Below, piece after piece: positions 39,079 to 50,735 of a DNA stretch of 64,000 bases. The position numbers and the translations under genes were made by a program. The notes beneath the pieces were generated by a model. That model was not told the DNA's origin. It saw only the letters and a program-made list of their open reading frames with translations, and made no database searches. Origin of the DNA: Selaginella tamariscina (Eukaryota; Streptophyta; Lycopodiopsida; Selaginellales; Selaginellaceae); assembly GCA_003024785.1 (NCBI GenBank), contig PUQB01000197.1, forward strand, positions 125,001 to 189,000. Reading direction: 5' to 3'. How positions within the stretch are numbered: the stretch's first letter is position 1; each line of letters starts with the position of its first letter.

Positions 39079-42000
39079 CAAGGTTCTGTGGTCGGTAAGG
39101 ACTGCTTAAGGTTATTGAGTATTTGAAAATACTTTAATAACTTTCAATTGACTAGTCTGTATTCCGTGCAGAGCTTGATCTTGTGACGTTGTCTTTTCGA
39201 AGAACACTCACTTGATGAGTCAGCATGAGATTCTAGAGTCAAGTCCATGAGGCCTTATTGCTAGGCAATGGGTATGGACTCTAGTGTGAGGTAGCACTCG
39301 AAGGCAACTTTCGTGTCGCGTGCCAAAGTTACGTTACTTAACATTTCCGTAGGATGTGATGAGTTCGTTTGTTTTGGCTTACAAACTAAGTCCTGGGAAG
39401 TGGGTCATGTGATGATCCAAGTTTATACTCTTTTGAAATTTTTCTTTAATGTGTATGGACTTGGAATAACACATGATTTTGGAAAACGTGACAGTAATCA
39501 TTGAGTTTTGGCTTAGGTCAAGATTCAATATCATTTTCGGCAATAATGTTCAAATGGGGAAAGACTTATGTTTCAATATGCATTTTAACTTTAAGTAAAA
39601 TGTGTACTTGGACATGAGAATGAACACTAGCCTTTTAAACATGTGAAACGAGTTCTCATTATGGCACATGTCTTTATAGACAAGCTATAGTGTTGATCTT
39701 ATGATTCGGTTGAGATTTGTGTTAACATATGTTAAATATGCTAATCAATTGGAGTTAGTAATGGTTTCAAAAAAAAAAAAAAAAAAAAAAACTGTCTGAT
39801 GTTCGCAGTATTTCGATAACGCTAACTACAAGTAACATTAAGTTGATTAGTTTACTATGAAACCTTAGTTAGTTGTAAGCGCGCACTCAATGATTGCGAT
39901 TGACCAACTTGACTAGGATAACTAAGGTTTCGGCATATGTAGAATGTGATTATAGTTCTAGATTTTTAAGTATAGAATGACTTGCATTATGAAGGCGTTC
40001 AGCGCAAATATATGCATTTATTACTAACTTTTAAACCTGAATTTTATATCAGTTTTTACATTTTCAAAATCAAGTTAGAGGGTTGATTGGTTTGAGCTCT
40101 TGATCAAGGGTGATTCCTTGGTCAACAAGAACATTAAGTTGATGGTTCATCTTAACTTATAAACTTAGCAAGGCAACTTACTAGTTTTATAAGTTAAGTT
40201 TAGGAATGTTCGTGATGGTTAGATGTTCAAGTATATGAGGTTTTAGTGCATGTACCTCCTTAAAGTGTTGGTATTCAGTGGGATTTTAAAGTCGGCATTA
40301 ATCAAAATCGATTTCTTAACTTTGCATCATGGTCATGAATATAAATGGTCCAAAATATTAAAGTATGCATCTTCAGTTCCTTAAGATATCAGAAAGAGAA
40401 TTTTTAACTCAAGGTTTGATGGTGTTCCTTGAGCTCGGTGGCGAATTAATCTCAAGGTTAGATGGTACCTTGAGTTGTTGGGATCAGTATTCCTTAAGTT
40501 TCAATGTCGAAAATCGAAAATAGAGTCAAGAAGTTAGTCTCCCTTCTTGACGATTGTGGTTCAAAAAGTTCCTAATGTATGGTTTGGTGGTCAGTGTAAG
40601 AACATGAGGTTTCCTATCGCCTCATTGATGAGATATTTATATCATAAGCTTTGAAAGTATTTATGACTATCTTTCTGAGATTAGTTATAAATGACTTTAC
40701 AAAGTATGGTATAATATCTGCTAAATATTGGGACAGGAGCACTCAATATTGCAGCTTGATTATAATCACATGAAGTAGTCATAATTGTAAGGTAAGACTC
40801 AAAGTTTCGATTTGATACTTTGGTAAGCGATACCTTAGTGTTATAACTTGAAAGACGTTTTCAGGTTTGTGGGATTGCTAGATGTTCAGAATGAGTAACA
40901 ATATATTTTAGTTCAACATACTGAACTAAGATATATTACTCATGTTTGCGGAATTTAATAATTTATAAGATATAACTTAAACATGACGTTAATATGACAT
41001 TTTGGTATCATAAATGAAAGTTAGTATTTTACTAAATCAGTTAAATGAACCAAACACTGAGTCATGATTCCTCTTAGTCCCTGAACTGTTGCTTGATGCA
41101 TTATAGCATTGTATTTCCGTCTTGAAACTGAAGTTTGGGTAATATCAAGAACTAAGTCCTCATTCCATAATAACTACCACATTTTGATATTTTGATAGTT
41201 CATATAGTTATGTTTGATAATGTAACTATATGCTTCACGAGAGCAAAGCACTTGAGTATGCGAAGTATTTAAAAACCATCACTTGTTAAATTCTGAACTT
41301 CAAGGTTAGTCATGATCACGAGAACAAAATATTATCAATATCAAGAATGCAAAGGTTATATGAAATAAGGTTGTTTGAAGGTATTTCACGAACACTAATT
41401 GAATCAGACAATAAAGCATTACTTTTGAGTTATTCGAAAGTAAGTTACTTTAATTGAATGATTTAAATTAGTGACACTGCTCTGTTTCAATATTAACTTA
41501 TTGAAATCTTGTGTAATCAGTTTTACGAGTTGGAAAAGTACAATGTTATGATGATTTAGTATTCGAGTTTAGGGAGACTCTTATCATAAAGCTGGAGTTT
41601 CTTAACTTAATTTTGAGATTAAGTTCTGTGGGCTTAGCGAGATAAGGAGTTAGGAAGTATTGAATGACATCTAGTATGTTGTGCTCTTTGAGGAATGAGT
41701 ACAATGTGAACATGTCACTTAGGACACATGATATCTAGAGAGCGCCAATTGAAGCACTAGATATGAGTTCATGTCAAGTTACCTAGCTTATGTTCGCTCC
41801 CTGGGATAATCGGTGTTGTAAAATGTTGCATGTGAGGGATGCTTACCCTTACACTTGGTATTGGTTTTGTTCTGATATAAGTCTCACACTTAGTCTGGCA
41901 TAGCTATATACTAGCCTGAGAGTTGGGGGGGGACTTAGAACAAGTGCGGGTAGGTATAGTAGCAACCCTTAAAAAGGAGTGTTGAGAAGCACCGAGGGAT

Positions 42001-42430
42001 GTGGAAACATAAAGTAGGAATACTTTGTCATGTGAGAATGTGGAAATATTGAGAAACGTGGAAGGTGTATGGTATAAAGGAATAAAGCAAGACTTTATTT
42101 TTATTAACCAAGGGGCCGGCAACAACATTAACTAGAGGCCTCCAATATAAATTCTAGTTAAGTAAAGAAATTAACAAGTGTTGTGTGCGTCGGTGACAAA
42201 CTTTGCAGACGTGCAAAAGGTCTAAGTGACTTCATGTCGCAGGTGGTGCCTCTGCAGCTGGGTTTACGACTCATGACGATGGTTCTGAAGTACTTGGTTT
42301 CGTAATGCAAGGGGGGTAATAAAACTTATGTGAACTTTTGGCTGACTCCAATAGAGTGATATGTTAGTTTTAATTTTTTTCTAACATTATCTAGTCTTGG
42401 AGTTAGACGTCAACTAGGACGTTGACATTT
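39079..42430. other. Non-coding interior of LARD
   Basis: No reading frame longer than about 75 codons and no gag, protease, polymerase or integrase motif on either strand. Contains a 20-base poly-A at about 39770-39790. Some short sequences (GACACATGATATCTAGAGA at 41723, also at 14789) recur elsewhere in the window. Confidence 0.7.
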
Positions 42431-42445
42431 TCAAAGCGGGGAGTG

Positions 42446-44325
42446 TGTCATAGTTTTTACTATGACTCAACCCTTTACTTTGAACGTTGACTGTTGTTAC
42501 CTACCGAGTCTGTTGACAGACCCTAAGGGTGTAAGAAACAGGCCCGCTTAGTGCACTTGGGTATCTAGTGATGGTCCAGCCGGTGTCACTAGGTATTTGC
42601 AAGAAACTCTAGGCAAAGCTAGCACTTACCTTCTAAAAGCCCCCTCTCGGCGATTTGTGTCCCATTTGGATTTTTGGTTGGCTCTGGTGAGTTCAGAGTG
42701 TCGGATATGGTTAGAAACACCCTAGGGTTGACTCAACCCCACGCCCTAAACCCCTTGGGGTAGGGTTTAGGGGTTGATGGGGTCGATTGGGTAAACTCAC
42801 CATCTCTTTTGCATTGGGGATAGATTTTCGTGCCAGCCCACTTATTAGAATGGCATTTTAGGAGGGGGGGGGGGGGGCAGCTCTGTCACAGAAATAAGGT
42901 AGAGTAGGTGTGGGGCAAGCAGGCCAGAGACTAAGAGGTCTCTGGTTCCTTCCTCCTGCCGCATGGGTTCATCTCATGTCGTCAAGGCATACTCGTTATG
43001 CCGCCGTGTCCCACTCGCCCACGGGTACGTCACACTTTAGGGGTAGCCTACCCTTATCGTTGGCAAATCTGCACTGCTGTGCCCGGGTATGCCGCATCTA
43101 GGAGTTACCAACTCCTTTCATCGGTAACCCGCTCGCACATCTAGGTAATTGTTAAGACTTTGTTTCAGTCTCCTCGTCCATGCCAAGCTGAGGGCAGCAC
43201 TCACAGCTTAGCTAGTCACGCATCCTGACTCACAATGTGAGCATTGTCCGTGCACTTAGCTAACTGTGGGGATGAGCTCTCAGGCAGACAGGTTCCCAAA
43301 GGGGTATCCGTGTGGGCTCTAAGAGTTGGCATCTAGTGAGCCACGATCGTGGCATTGGGCTAACTCTTGTCTCTAAGGGGGCTATGAAGATAGCCTTGTC
43401 CTGTGAAACGGTGCCACACACACATGTGACACTAGGATGGTTTCATACAAGTGCAACACTCAGGGCATGACCCACGGGGTCGTGTCTTGAGCCTAAGCTG
43501 AGCGGTGGTGAAACTTGACAAGCAACATGTTCGTGTTCTAGGACTAGGGCCAAGCCTTAGCCACATGCCCAAGGGAGGTTAGGTCTCTTTGCCAAGTTGT
43601 GCTTACTGGCACAACACATGGTTAAGGGTGTTCATTCTCAGGATGTGGGAGCATGTCTGAGGGTTGAACAACCTAAGCTCCTTAGCAAGGGTCTTCTTAG
43701 ACATAGGCATGGTTCCCTCTGGGGAATAAGGGTTAGGGTTTTCCAACCTTAGCCTCTAAGGAATGCTTAGGGGATCACTCGTGCCCGCTGACTGCGGACA
43801 CTCGTGTGTTCTCTAGGTACTAACCCTAGAGCCAGGTATGACTTGGCCACTCAGACCCTTAGGGGTTAGTTGTGGGTCAAGATACCCCTCTCGTCTTTTA
43901 GGGGTTGTACTTAATTGAGGGTGATTCCTCAAGATGTAGGGTGATGCTTTAACCCTATTGAGGGTATGTGTGGAACACACGTCTCCTTGATGGGGTTAGG
44001 GCATGAGCATGTCTAGGTCTTCTAGTGCAGGACCCTAAGTCAACTAGGGTTATCCCTCAAGGGTTTTGGGGGCAGACACTCTAGGGAGACTTAGGCTAAA
44101 CCCTAAGTCAACTAGGGTTATCCCTCAAGGGTTTGGGGGCAACATTCTAGGGAGACTTAGGCTAAACCCTAAGTCTCTTGTCCACTTAGGCATTAGAGTC
44201 TAACCCTAGGGGTCGTTGGATTGTTCTGGAAGACTTAGCACTGCTCATACAGGGTTATGACACCGGATGGCCGCTTAGCAGCCACGTGTTGCCATGTGTT
44301 GGCCCTTCGGGTAAAAACTCTGACA
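42446..44325 (+). repeat. Right LTR of LARD (1880 bp)
   Basis: TGTCATAG to CTCTGACA. The first 20 bases form a hairpin. The 5' half matches the short LTR copies at 20.2-22.4 kb; the 3' half matches the left LTR. A G-run at 42860-42880 and telomere-like CCCTAA words occur within it. The next five bases are ATGTT; no partner duplication can be checked because the left LTR is truncated. Confidence 0.87.
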
Positions 44326-46562
44326 ATGTTGATGATGTATACAAGGTTTTGGATTGACTGCGAAAAGTAGGTTTAAAGTTGAAATTGTCTAAGTGTGTAT
44401 TTGGATCAAAGGAGACCACTTATCTGGGTTATCGCATTTCACGTGAAGGTTTGCAAGTCGATCCTGACAAACTAGTTGCAGTTTTGAAGTTCCCTACGCG
44501 AAGTGTGTGAATGATGTGCAACGCTTTCTTGGCAAGGTACAATATCTGGGTCGTTTTTGGATCATCTTTCAGAATCGTACTGCACCGTTGCGGCGCGTTG
44601 TTGAATCGTCAATGACTTCTTTTGTTTGGTCTAAGGATTGCAAGCAGGCATTTGCAGATCTCAAAGAGTTGTTGACGACTCCTCCAGTTTTGGCGTACCC
44701 GGATTACACTGTCCTTTCATCTTGCGTGTAGATGCTTCTGACATCGGCCTCGGGGCGTATTGATGCAGGAGAGTACGAGTGTTCCTGGCCAACGACATCC
44801 CATTGCATACATCAGCCGTACATTGCAGCCAGAGGTGAATTACTCCACGACAGAAAAGGAGTGTCTTAGCAAGTTTGGGGTTTTGAGAAGCTCCATGCCT
44901 ACTTGCATGGTTCGCGGACGTTGTTGGAAGGTGATCATGCAGCAGTCACTTCGTTGTTGAAGCGGAAGAATTTGATTGGTCGTACTGCTCGGTGGGCCTT
45001 GAAACTTCAAATTTACGACTTTGAAGTTGTTCATCCCAGGAAGTTCCATGGCTGATGCTGATGCTCTTTCTCGGGCTCCTCTTCCACCTTCTCTCTCTTC
45101 TTTGCCCCAAGGAACCAGTTGTTCCAGCTTCAGTGGACTTTTTGGACGAAGATTCCGTACCATCAGCAGTTGCTGTGCTTGACGTTCAGTGTGCAGAATG
45201 CAGAGTTAGATTTGCCGTCTTTGGATGAGGTTCGGGAAGCTCAAAAGGTTGAGCCGTGGATTCGAAGGCTTCGTGATGGGTTTGAGAATCCTGCATCACT
45301 TGCTGATGACCTTTCAGGCATTTACATTCGAGTATCGCCTTCAGGATGACCTTCTTTATTTTGTGGGGACTGATCCAGATGATCCTTTGCGGTTGGTGGT
45401 GCCTTCATCTTCATTCCACGCTTCCTCCATGCTTACCATGACTCTATGATCTCATGGGACATCGTCGGGTGATGGAGAAGCTGCACAGATCTTTCTATTG
45501 GCCGGAGTTGCGAGGAGATGTGATTCGGTATGTGCGTATGTGTGTGGTGCCAAGCTCGCAATACTCCCCCATGTGCTTCGGAAGGACGGTTGGAGTCAAT
45601 TGCAGTTTCTCGTCCGTTTAAGTTGGTGGCATTTGATTTGATGGGACCTTTTCCGCGGTCAACTGCTGGTAACGAGTACGTTATTATTGCTTCTGATTAC
45701 CTAACTCGTTGGGTAGAAGTTGGTGCTCTTGCTAGTGTGCGACTGCTTCTGCTGTTGGTCAGTTTCTCCTTAATCGGGTCGTGTTTCAGCATTCTTGTCC
45801 GGAGCGAATTCTCTCGGATAATGGTCCTGCATTTATGGCTGTTTTGACATCTGACTAGGGATACGCCACACTTTCACAAGTGCTTATCATCCTCAGACAG
45901 ATGGTTTAGTGGAACGGCTCGTCAGAACCTTCAAGGGATGATCGCGAAGTATGTGAACTTTCAACATTGGATTGGGATGGTTATCTGCCGTCTCTCGATA
46001 TGCTTATGTCACTGGAGTTCAAAGTTCCATTGGTACTTCCCCATATAAGCTCTTGTATGGTCATGACCCGGTGTTGCCAACGGAGTTGGGTTTGCCTTCT
46101 CGGTTACCGCGAGCTGCTGATGCTAGGTCGTGGGATCGGTATTGACGAGCATTCTTCCATTGGTTCGTGTGGAGTCAGCAGAACACTTGGGCCGCGTACA
46201 AGTAGGACAACAACAACGCTACAACTCACATCATCGTCCTCCTGTGGAGTACAAGGTTGATGAACTGTGTTGGTTCGTTTCCCAAGCTTACGGTACGTGG
46301 TTTAGCTAAGAGTCTCCTTCCTCAGTGGAAAGGACCGTATCGAGTGTTACGGCAAGTAGGGCCACAGGTTTATGAGGTTCGGCACGACATTCAACCGATC
46401 CTCCGGAGATTGTACATGTGCAACGGTTGAAGCATTTTGTGCAACGGGAACAAGTTGTGCCGCCTACAGATCCACCAGTGCCTCCTCCTGATGTTCCTCC
46501 AGATCCGGGCCCGTCTACAAGAGAACCCTAACCAACTTACACCCTTCGAGAGGAGGGGATGA
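44326..46562 (+). pseudogene. Ty3/gypsy pol remnant (RT end, RNase H, integrase)
   Basis: The region starts inside reverse transcriptase, just after the catalytic box, with LKLSKCVFGS and YLGYRIS, then QRFLGKVQYLGRF and the connection region. RNase H follows (VDASDIGLGA, YSTTEKECL), and integrase from about 45350 has FDLMGPFPRS and SDNGPAF, with WKGPYRVLRQVGPQVYEV after the core. Frames change at least eight times and stops are present, so it is inactive. Gag, protease and the first part of RT are missing; they would be expected on the far side of the LARD but are not there. Confidence 0.88.
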
Positions 46563-46733
46563 TGTAAGATCCACGTGTACGGCTGCATGTGCACATACTA
46601 TTATTAGCGTAGTGGATTTTGATAGCCGTCGGATTGGATTTAATCTGGACCACTCGCTCTGTATATAAGTTAGGGTTTTTGGGCTAATGATATACAAATT
46701 CATATTATATTTAGTGGTTAATAATTGCAGGTC
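46563..46733 (+). repeat. Probable 3' LTR of the Ty3/gypsy element
   Basis: Starts TGTAAGATCC right after a purine-rich tract (GAGAGGAGGGGATGA) that ends the pol remnant. Contains TGTATATAAG as a likely LTR promoter TATA box at about 46661 and may end at TTGCA near 46731. The right limit is a guess because no second LTR is available for comparison. Confidence 0.55.
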
Positions 46734-47675
46734 ATCGATTTGTTAATTTTAATTAATTTGTTAAAAATAGTTATTTTTATGCAATTAATTCAAGCCATTG
46801 TGGTTGAACGTTTGTTTAAGTACAATAACTAACTTAACCATTGATGTTAACTTTTAACAAAGTTAACCACTTGGGCATTTAGGTCGAATAGCTAAGTTAG
46901 TTAGTGCACTTTAACAACTATTGCACTGCATTGAGATTAGTTAACTGCATATAAATAATTATTGTTATAACGCATAATAAAAATGATTAAGATAGTTAAA
47001 TTTAACAACAAGAGTCAGTCATGAATTTAATTACTCAAAAATATTTTATATTTCAAATTTATATAAAGAATTAGAAATTTAAAAATCATAGGGGCATGAG
47101 TATTACCCTATATGAACTGCTATATGGGACATGGATTGTTGTATACATGGCGATATGTATTTGAAATATATATGAATGGAAAATATAAACTAGTTTAAAA
47201 TGTAATATATAAAGGGACATGGACTGTTACAAGGCTATATATATGTGAAATATATATGAATAACTATTTACACTATATTTTAATTTAAATAAGAAATATT
47301 TTATATATAAATTAAATTTATCTTAAAATGACTAATTAATCTGATATGATTATGGAGTTTTTGGGAAACTCCTTTTCTTTACTTCTCACAATAGCTTTCA
47401 GATCTACCATAATATATGAAGGATGAGAAAACATACACACATATATATGTATAGAGAGAGATATTAGGTGCCTACATCCGTACAACTATAGACATGTATG
47501 TGTTCTGTAAACAGTTATACTCTTATAAACGAGTAATTGATATACTTAAGTGAACCATAAGCAACATAAATACTTTATAATCCTTAAATTAGTTTGTGTT
47601 TGTCCATTTTATTAAACACAATTGAATTTTGTGCATTAAGTTTATCTGCTTAGCCTCTGTGTGTGCACTATGTAC
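46734..47675. other. AT-rich DNA without recognisable features
   Basis: AT-rich with scattered TTAACNA-type words; no supported gene. Confidence 0.5.
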
Positions 47676-48475
47676 TTAAGGAAATGGAAAAATGGAGATT
47701 CTTACAGTAAGAAGATTGTCCAGAACAGCATTAGCATCTCTATATGATAGAGTGCCATTTGGCTCCGAGTCTCGGCAAAAAGGAGGCTCGGGCTCAGGAG
47801 GCTTCAAAATATAAGTATTGATAGTCACCTTTGCAGAGTCATTTCTTACCAAGACAACAAAAGCCTCCTTCCGTCCTCTAACTGTCACTTCAACATTTCT
47901 CACTCAACCTAAAAACGTCTTGGCCTTGTGGAAATTCTTTTGTTGTTCCTTGGACATTTTTGTTGGAGTTCGGACCATGCGTCCTTCGAAAGGGGAATTG
48001 TTGTAGATCCAACTCCACGTGGTAGCGATGGTGTTTTGTCCTTCTGACCCTTGTCTACTCTTCTTGCCGTCCTTTGTAAACCTTTCAAAACAAAGCCTGC
48101 ATCCTGTAGTTCTCTAACCTCCTCACTTGTCAGCTTCATTTCCTTGAGCACAGGCCAAACCGTTGGTGGTGTTGGAATTCTTGACTGAAGAATTTTGCTG
48201 TTTGGCCGCGTGAAACACCTTGAATCTCTTGGGCAGAACCACATCATCTGTTGTACATACTCCTCATTCCCCAAGGCATCACTGTACATTCATTTTCCAT
48301 AGAATCCTAGTGCTGGCACTCTACTTGCAATCTCTCTCTCCAAAACATCTTCGAACCTTAACCTCTTTCTCCTATTGTTTTGTACCACATGCTTTGTGTA
48401 CTCTATATCATGTCTGTGTGAACGTCGAGCATCAAACTGTTCTGCTCCTATGACTATTCTCTTGATAGTTTGCAC
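47676..48475 (-). pseudogene. Partial inverted relative of the methyltransferase-like gene
   Basis: Minus-strand reading frames contain TIKRIVIGAEQFDARRSHRH, a Lys/Arg-rich stretch, WPVLKEMKLTSEEVRELQ, and FEGRMVRTPTKMSKEQQKNF. The last block (about 47930-48015) is nearly identical in DNA to 52728-52812 on the plus strand. The rest is not recognised. Frames are separated by single stops or one-base shifts. It is probably a decayed copy or another exon set of the gene at 50736-53632. Confidence 0.45.
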
Positions 48476-49420
48476 TCAAACGTTAGTGGTACTCGCGAAC
48501 TCCGGGCTGGTCAAGTGTTCCTCGTCTTCCACTAGATTGATAATTGTTGATGGAGATACACTTTTCCCCTCAGAGAGTCTGCATTGTACTCGTTTCAACA
48601 GAGTTTCCTTCGAAGGACCTGACCCCCTTCTATTGCCGCTTTCACCTTTGCACTCTACAAAACTGCATCAGTGAGGTCTAACACTCTATAAAACTGCATT
48701 AGTGAGGTCTAACATTCGTAAATGACATTTCCATTGTATATCTCCGGTAGTTTAGAGACTCATTTAACTTTAGATGAACCAATGAGATCCTTCCCTATCC
48801 TACATTTGTCTGCTCTTAGAAGACACACCAGCATGGATTCTTCACGCTTCTTTGTCCACAACTTGAACAACGGGCCTTTTGCCAGGCACAATGTGTAAAA
48901 AACAAACTAGTTTGATGCATTGCCTTCTGGTAACAACTCCACATCTTCTCCAAAACTTGCAAAAAACTAACATCAATTGAACCACATGTATACTGAAGCA
49001 ACAAGGAATGTTAAAAGCAAAGTGAAGATCATGTTCAAACACAAAAGCATTTCCATCTTCATCGACTGGGAAATCTTTGTCAATGCTTTTGGTAACTCTG
49101 GCCATGACACTGTAAGGAGAAAGCTCGGTGGTTTTAGGAAAGCAAAGCAAAAGATCAAACACACTCTCATTCATGAAAAAACATTTATAGTTGTTGATAA
49201 TAAACGTGAACACACTTTTATAAATAATTAATTCTATGCAGCCCAGCTCATAGTGTTCTTAATGTTGTTCTTTCTAGTATCATCCATAGGTTTACTGTTT
49301 TTATTGCGGCTAGGGTTTTTTTCACTGTTTCCATTGCGGCTAGGGTTTTTCTATCTCAAATATGAAATTTGAAATTTCCTCCAAGGGGCCTGAGAGGAGC
49401 GGCACCATCCATTTTGAGTT
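48476..49420. other. Region without a supported gene
   Basis: Short overlapping reading frames on both strands but no recognised domain. A GCGGCTAGGGTTTTT sequence is repeated at about 49306 and 49337. Confidence 0.4.
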
Positions 49421-50560
49421 GATTCGTGTAGCGCCCAAGTTAAAGAATCGACATTTATGTGCCGACTAAGATTGTCAGCACCATCCTGGCTTAGTCGGCA
49501 GCCACAAGGTTAGTCGACCTTCATTTTATAGCCAAGCCTATGCTCAAATGACCATATCTTTTTGTGCAGAGGCCAAGGTTCAGCATCATCTCATTTGTGT
49601 CATCTGAGAAGGTCAGCACCATCCTGCTTCAGTTGGCTAGTTAAATTTCTTTTTCTTTAATTTGTGGCTCAAGTATCCATATCACAGTGTGTGTTTTTGT
49701 AGTGCTAGAGTTAAAGGGTTTTCTTGTTTGTGCCATCTGAGAGGGTCAGCACCATCCTGCCTTAGTCGGCAGCCACAAAGTCAATTAAATTTCATTTCTT
49801 TAATTTGTGGCTCAAGTATTCATATAACAGTGTGTTTTTTGTAGTGCCAAAGTTAATGGGTCTTCTTGTTTGTGTCGTCTGAGAGGGTCGGCACCATCCT
49901 GCCTCAGTTGGTAGCCACAAGGTCAGTTAAATTTTGTTTTCTTTAATTCGAGGATCAAATCTCCATATCACTGTGTGTTTTTGTGTAGTGCCAGAGTTAA
50001 AGGGTCTTCTTGTCTGTGTCGTTTGAGAGGGTTGACACCATCCTGCCTTAGTCGGCAGCCACAAGGTTAGTCAACTTTCGTTTCATAACTAGGCCTATGC
50101 TCAAATGACCATATCTTTTTTTGCAAGGGCTATGGTCCATACATCATCTCATCTATGCCGTCTACAATCGGTAGCCATAAGGTTAGTCAAATTTAAATTC
50201 TTTTCATTCAAGGCTCAAGTCTTAATAACATTGTGTCCTTTTGTGTAGCACCTAGGTTTCGATCATCGACTTTTCTGTGTCGATTGAGAGGGTCGGCACC
50301 ATCTAGCCTCAGTCGGCAGCTCGACTTTGGTATTTGTTTTTCCTTTTCTCTCCGAATCAATTAACTTATGTGTTTGTTTTCCAGAGTCTACAAAATGGTG
50401 AGAGCTTCTCCAAACATCTACAAGAGCTTGTGAGCTACGGAAAGAGAAGAAGAGAGGAAAGAGAGGAAAGGATGGTGTCAACCCTCTCAAACGGCACAGA
50501 CAAGAAGACCCTTTAACTCTGGCACTACACAAAAACACATAGTGATATGGAGGAAAGAGA
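49420..50560. repeat. Tandem array of ~140-bp monomers
   Basis: The block GTC(A/G)GCACCATCCTG followed by AGTCGGCAGCCACAAGG recurs at 49474, 49612, 49745, 49887, 50031 and 50292, giving spacings of 138, 133, 142, 144 and 261 bp. Units also share GTTAAAGGGTCTTCTTGT and ATATCACTGTGTGTTTTTGT. Variants differ by substitutions; one stretch (about 50470-50555) is in inverted orientation. It is a local minisatellite/satellite array and not a CRISPR array. Confidence 0.88.
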
Positions 50561-50735
50561 GGAGAACCATCTGATGTAGCAAAGGAGGATCCTCTAGTGA
50601 CTCAGCCTCAAGTAGTACCAGCTGAGCAGGAGCAGCTTCCATCAACCATCACAGCTTTCCCGGAGAGCTCGTCGTAACTGCCTCCTTCTTCATTTGCTGA
50701 GGTTGTAGTCCTGAAAGAACAAGTGCAGATGACAG

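Larger units (their letters stand above)
38207..44325 (+). mobile_element. Large non-coding LTR element (LARD)
   Basis: Left LTR 38207-39064 (5'-truncated), primer-binding site 39067-39078, about 3.4 kb of internal DNA without protein-coding capacity, purine-rich tract about 42431-42445 (CAAAGCGGGGAG), and right LTR 42446-44325. Lack of gag-pol with intact priming signals defines a LARD-type non-autonomous element that would need proteins from a relative. It sits at the broken end of a Ty3/gypsy pol. Confidence 0.82.

Noticed and set aside
39313-39504. 63-codon reading frame in the LARD interior as a gag remnant
   Set aside because: No gag, zinc-knuckle or protease motif; the whole interior is non-coding.
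44840-45163. Minus-strand 107-codon reading frame
   Set aside because: Antisense shadow of the gypsy RNase H/integrase region.
49420-50560. CRISPR-like array
   Set aside because: Units are ~140-bp near-identical monomers with no short repeat/unique spacer alternation, and the genome is eukaryotic.
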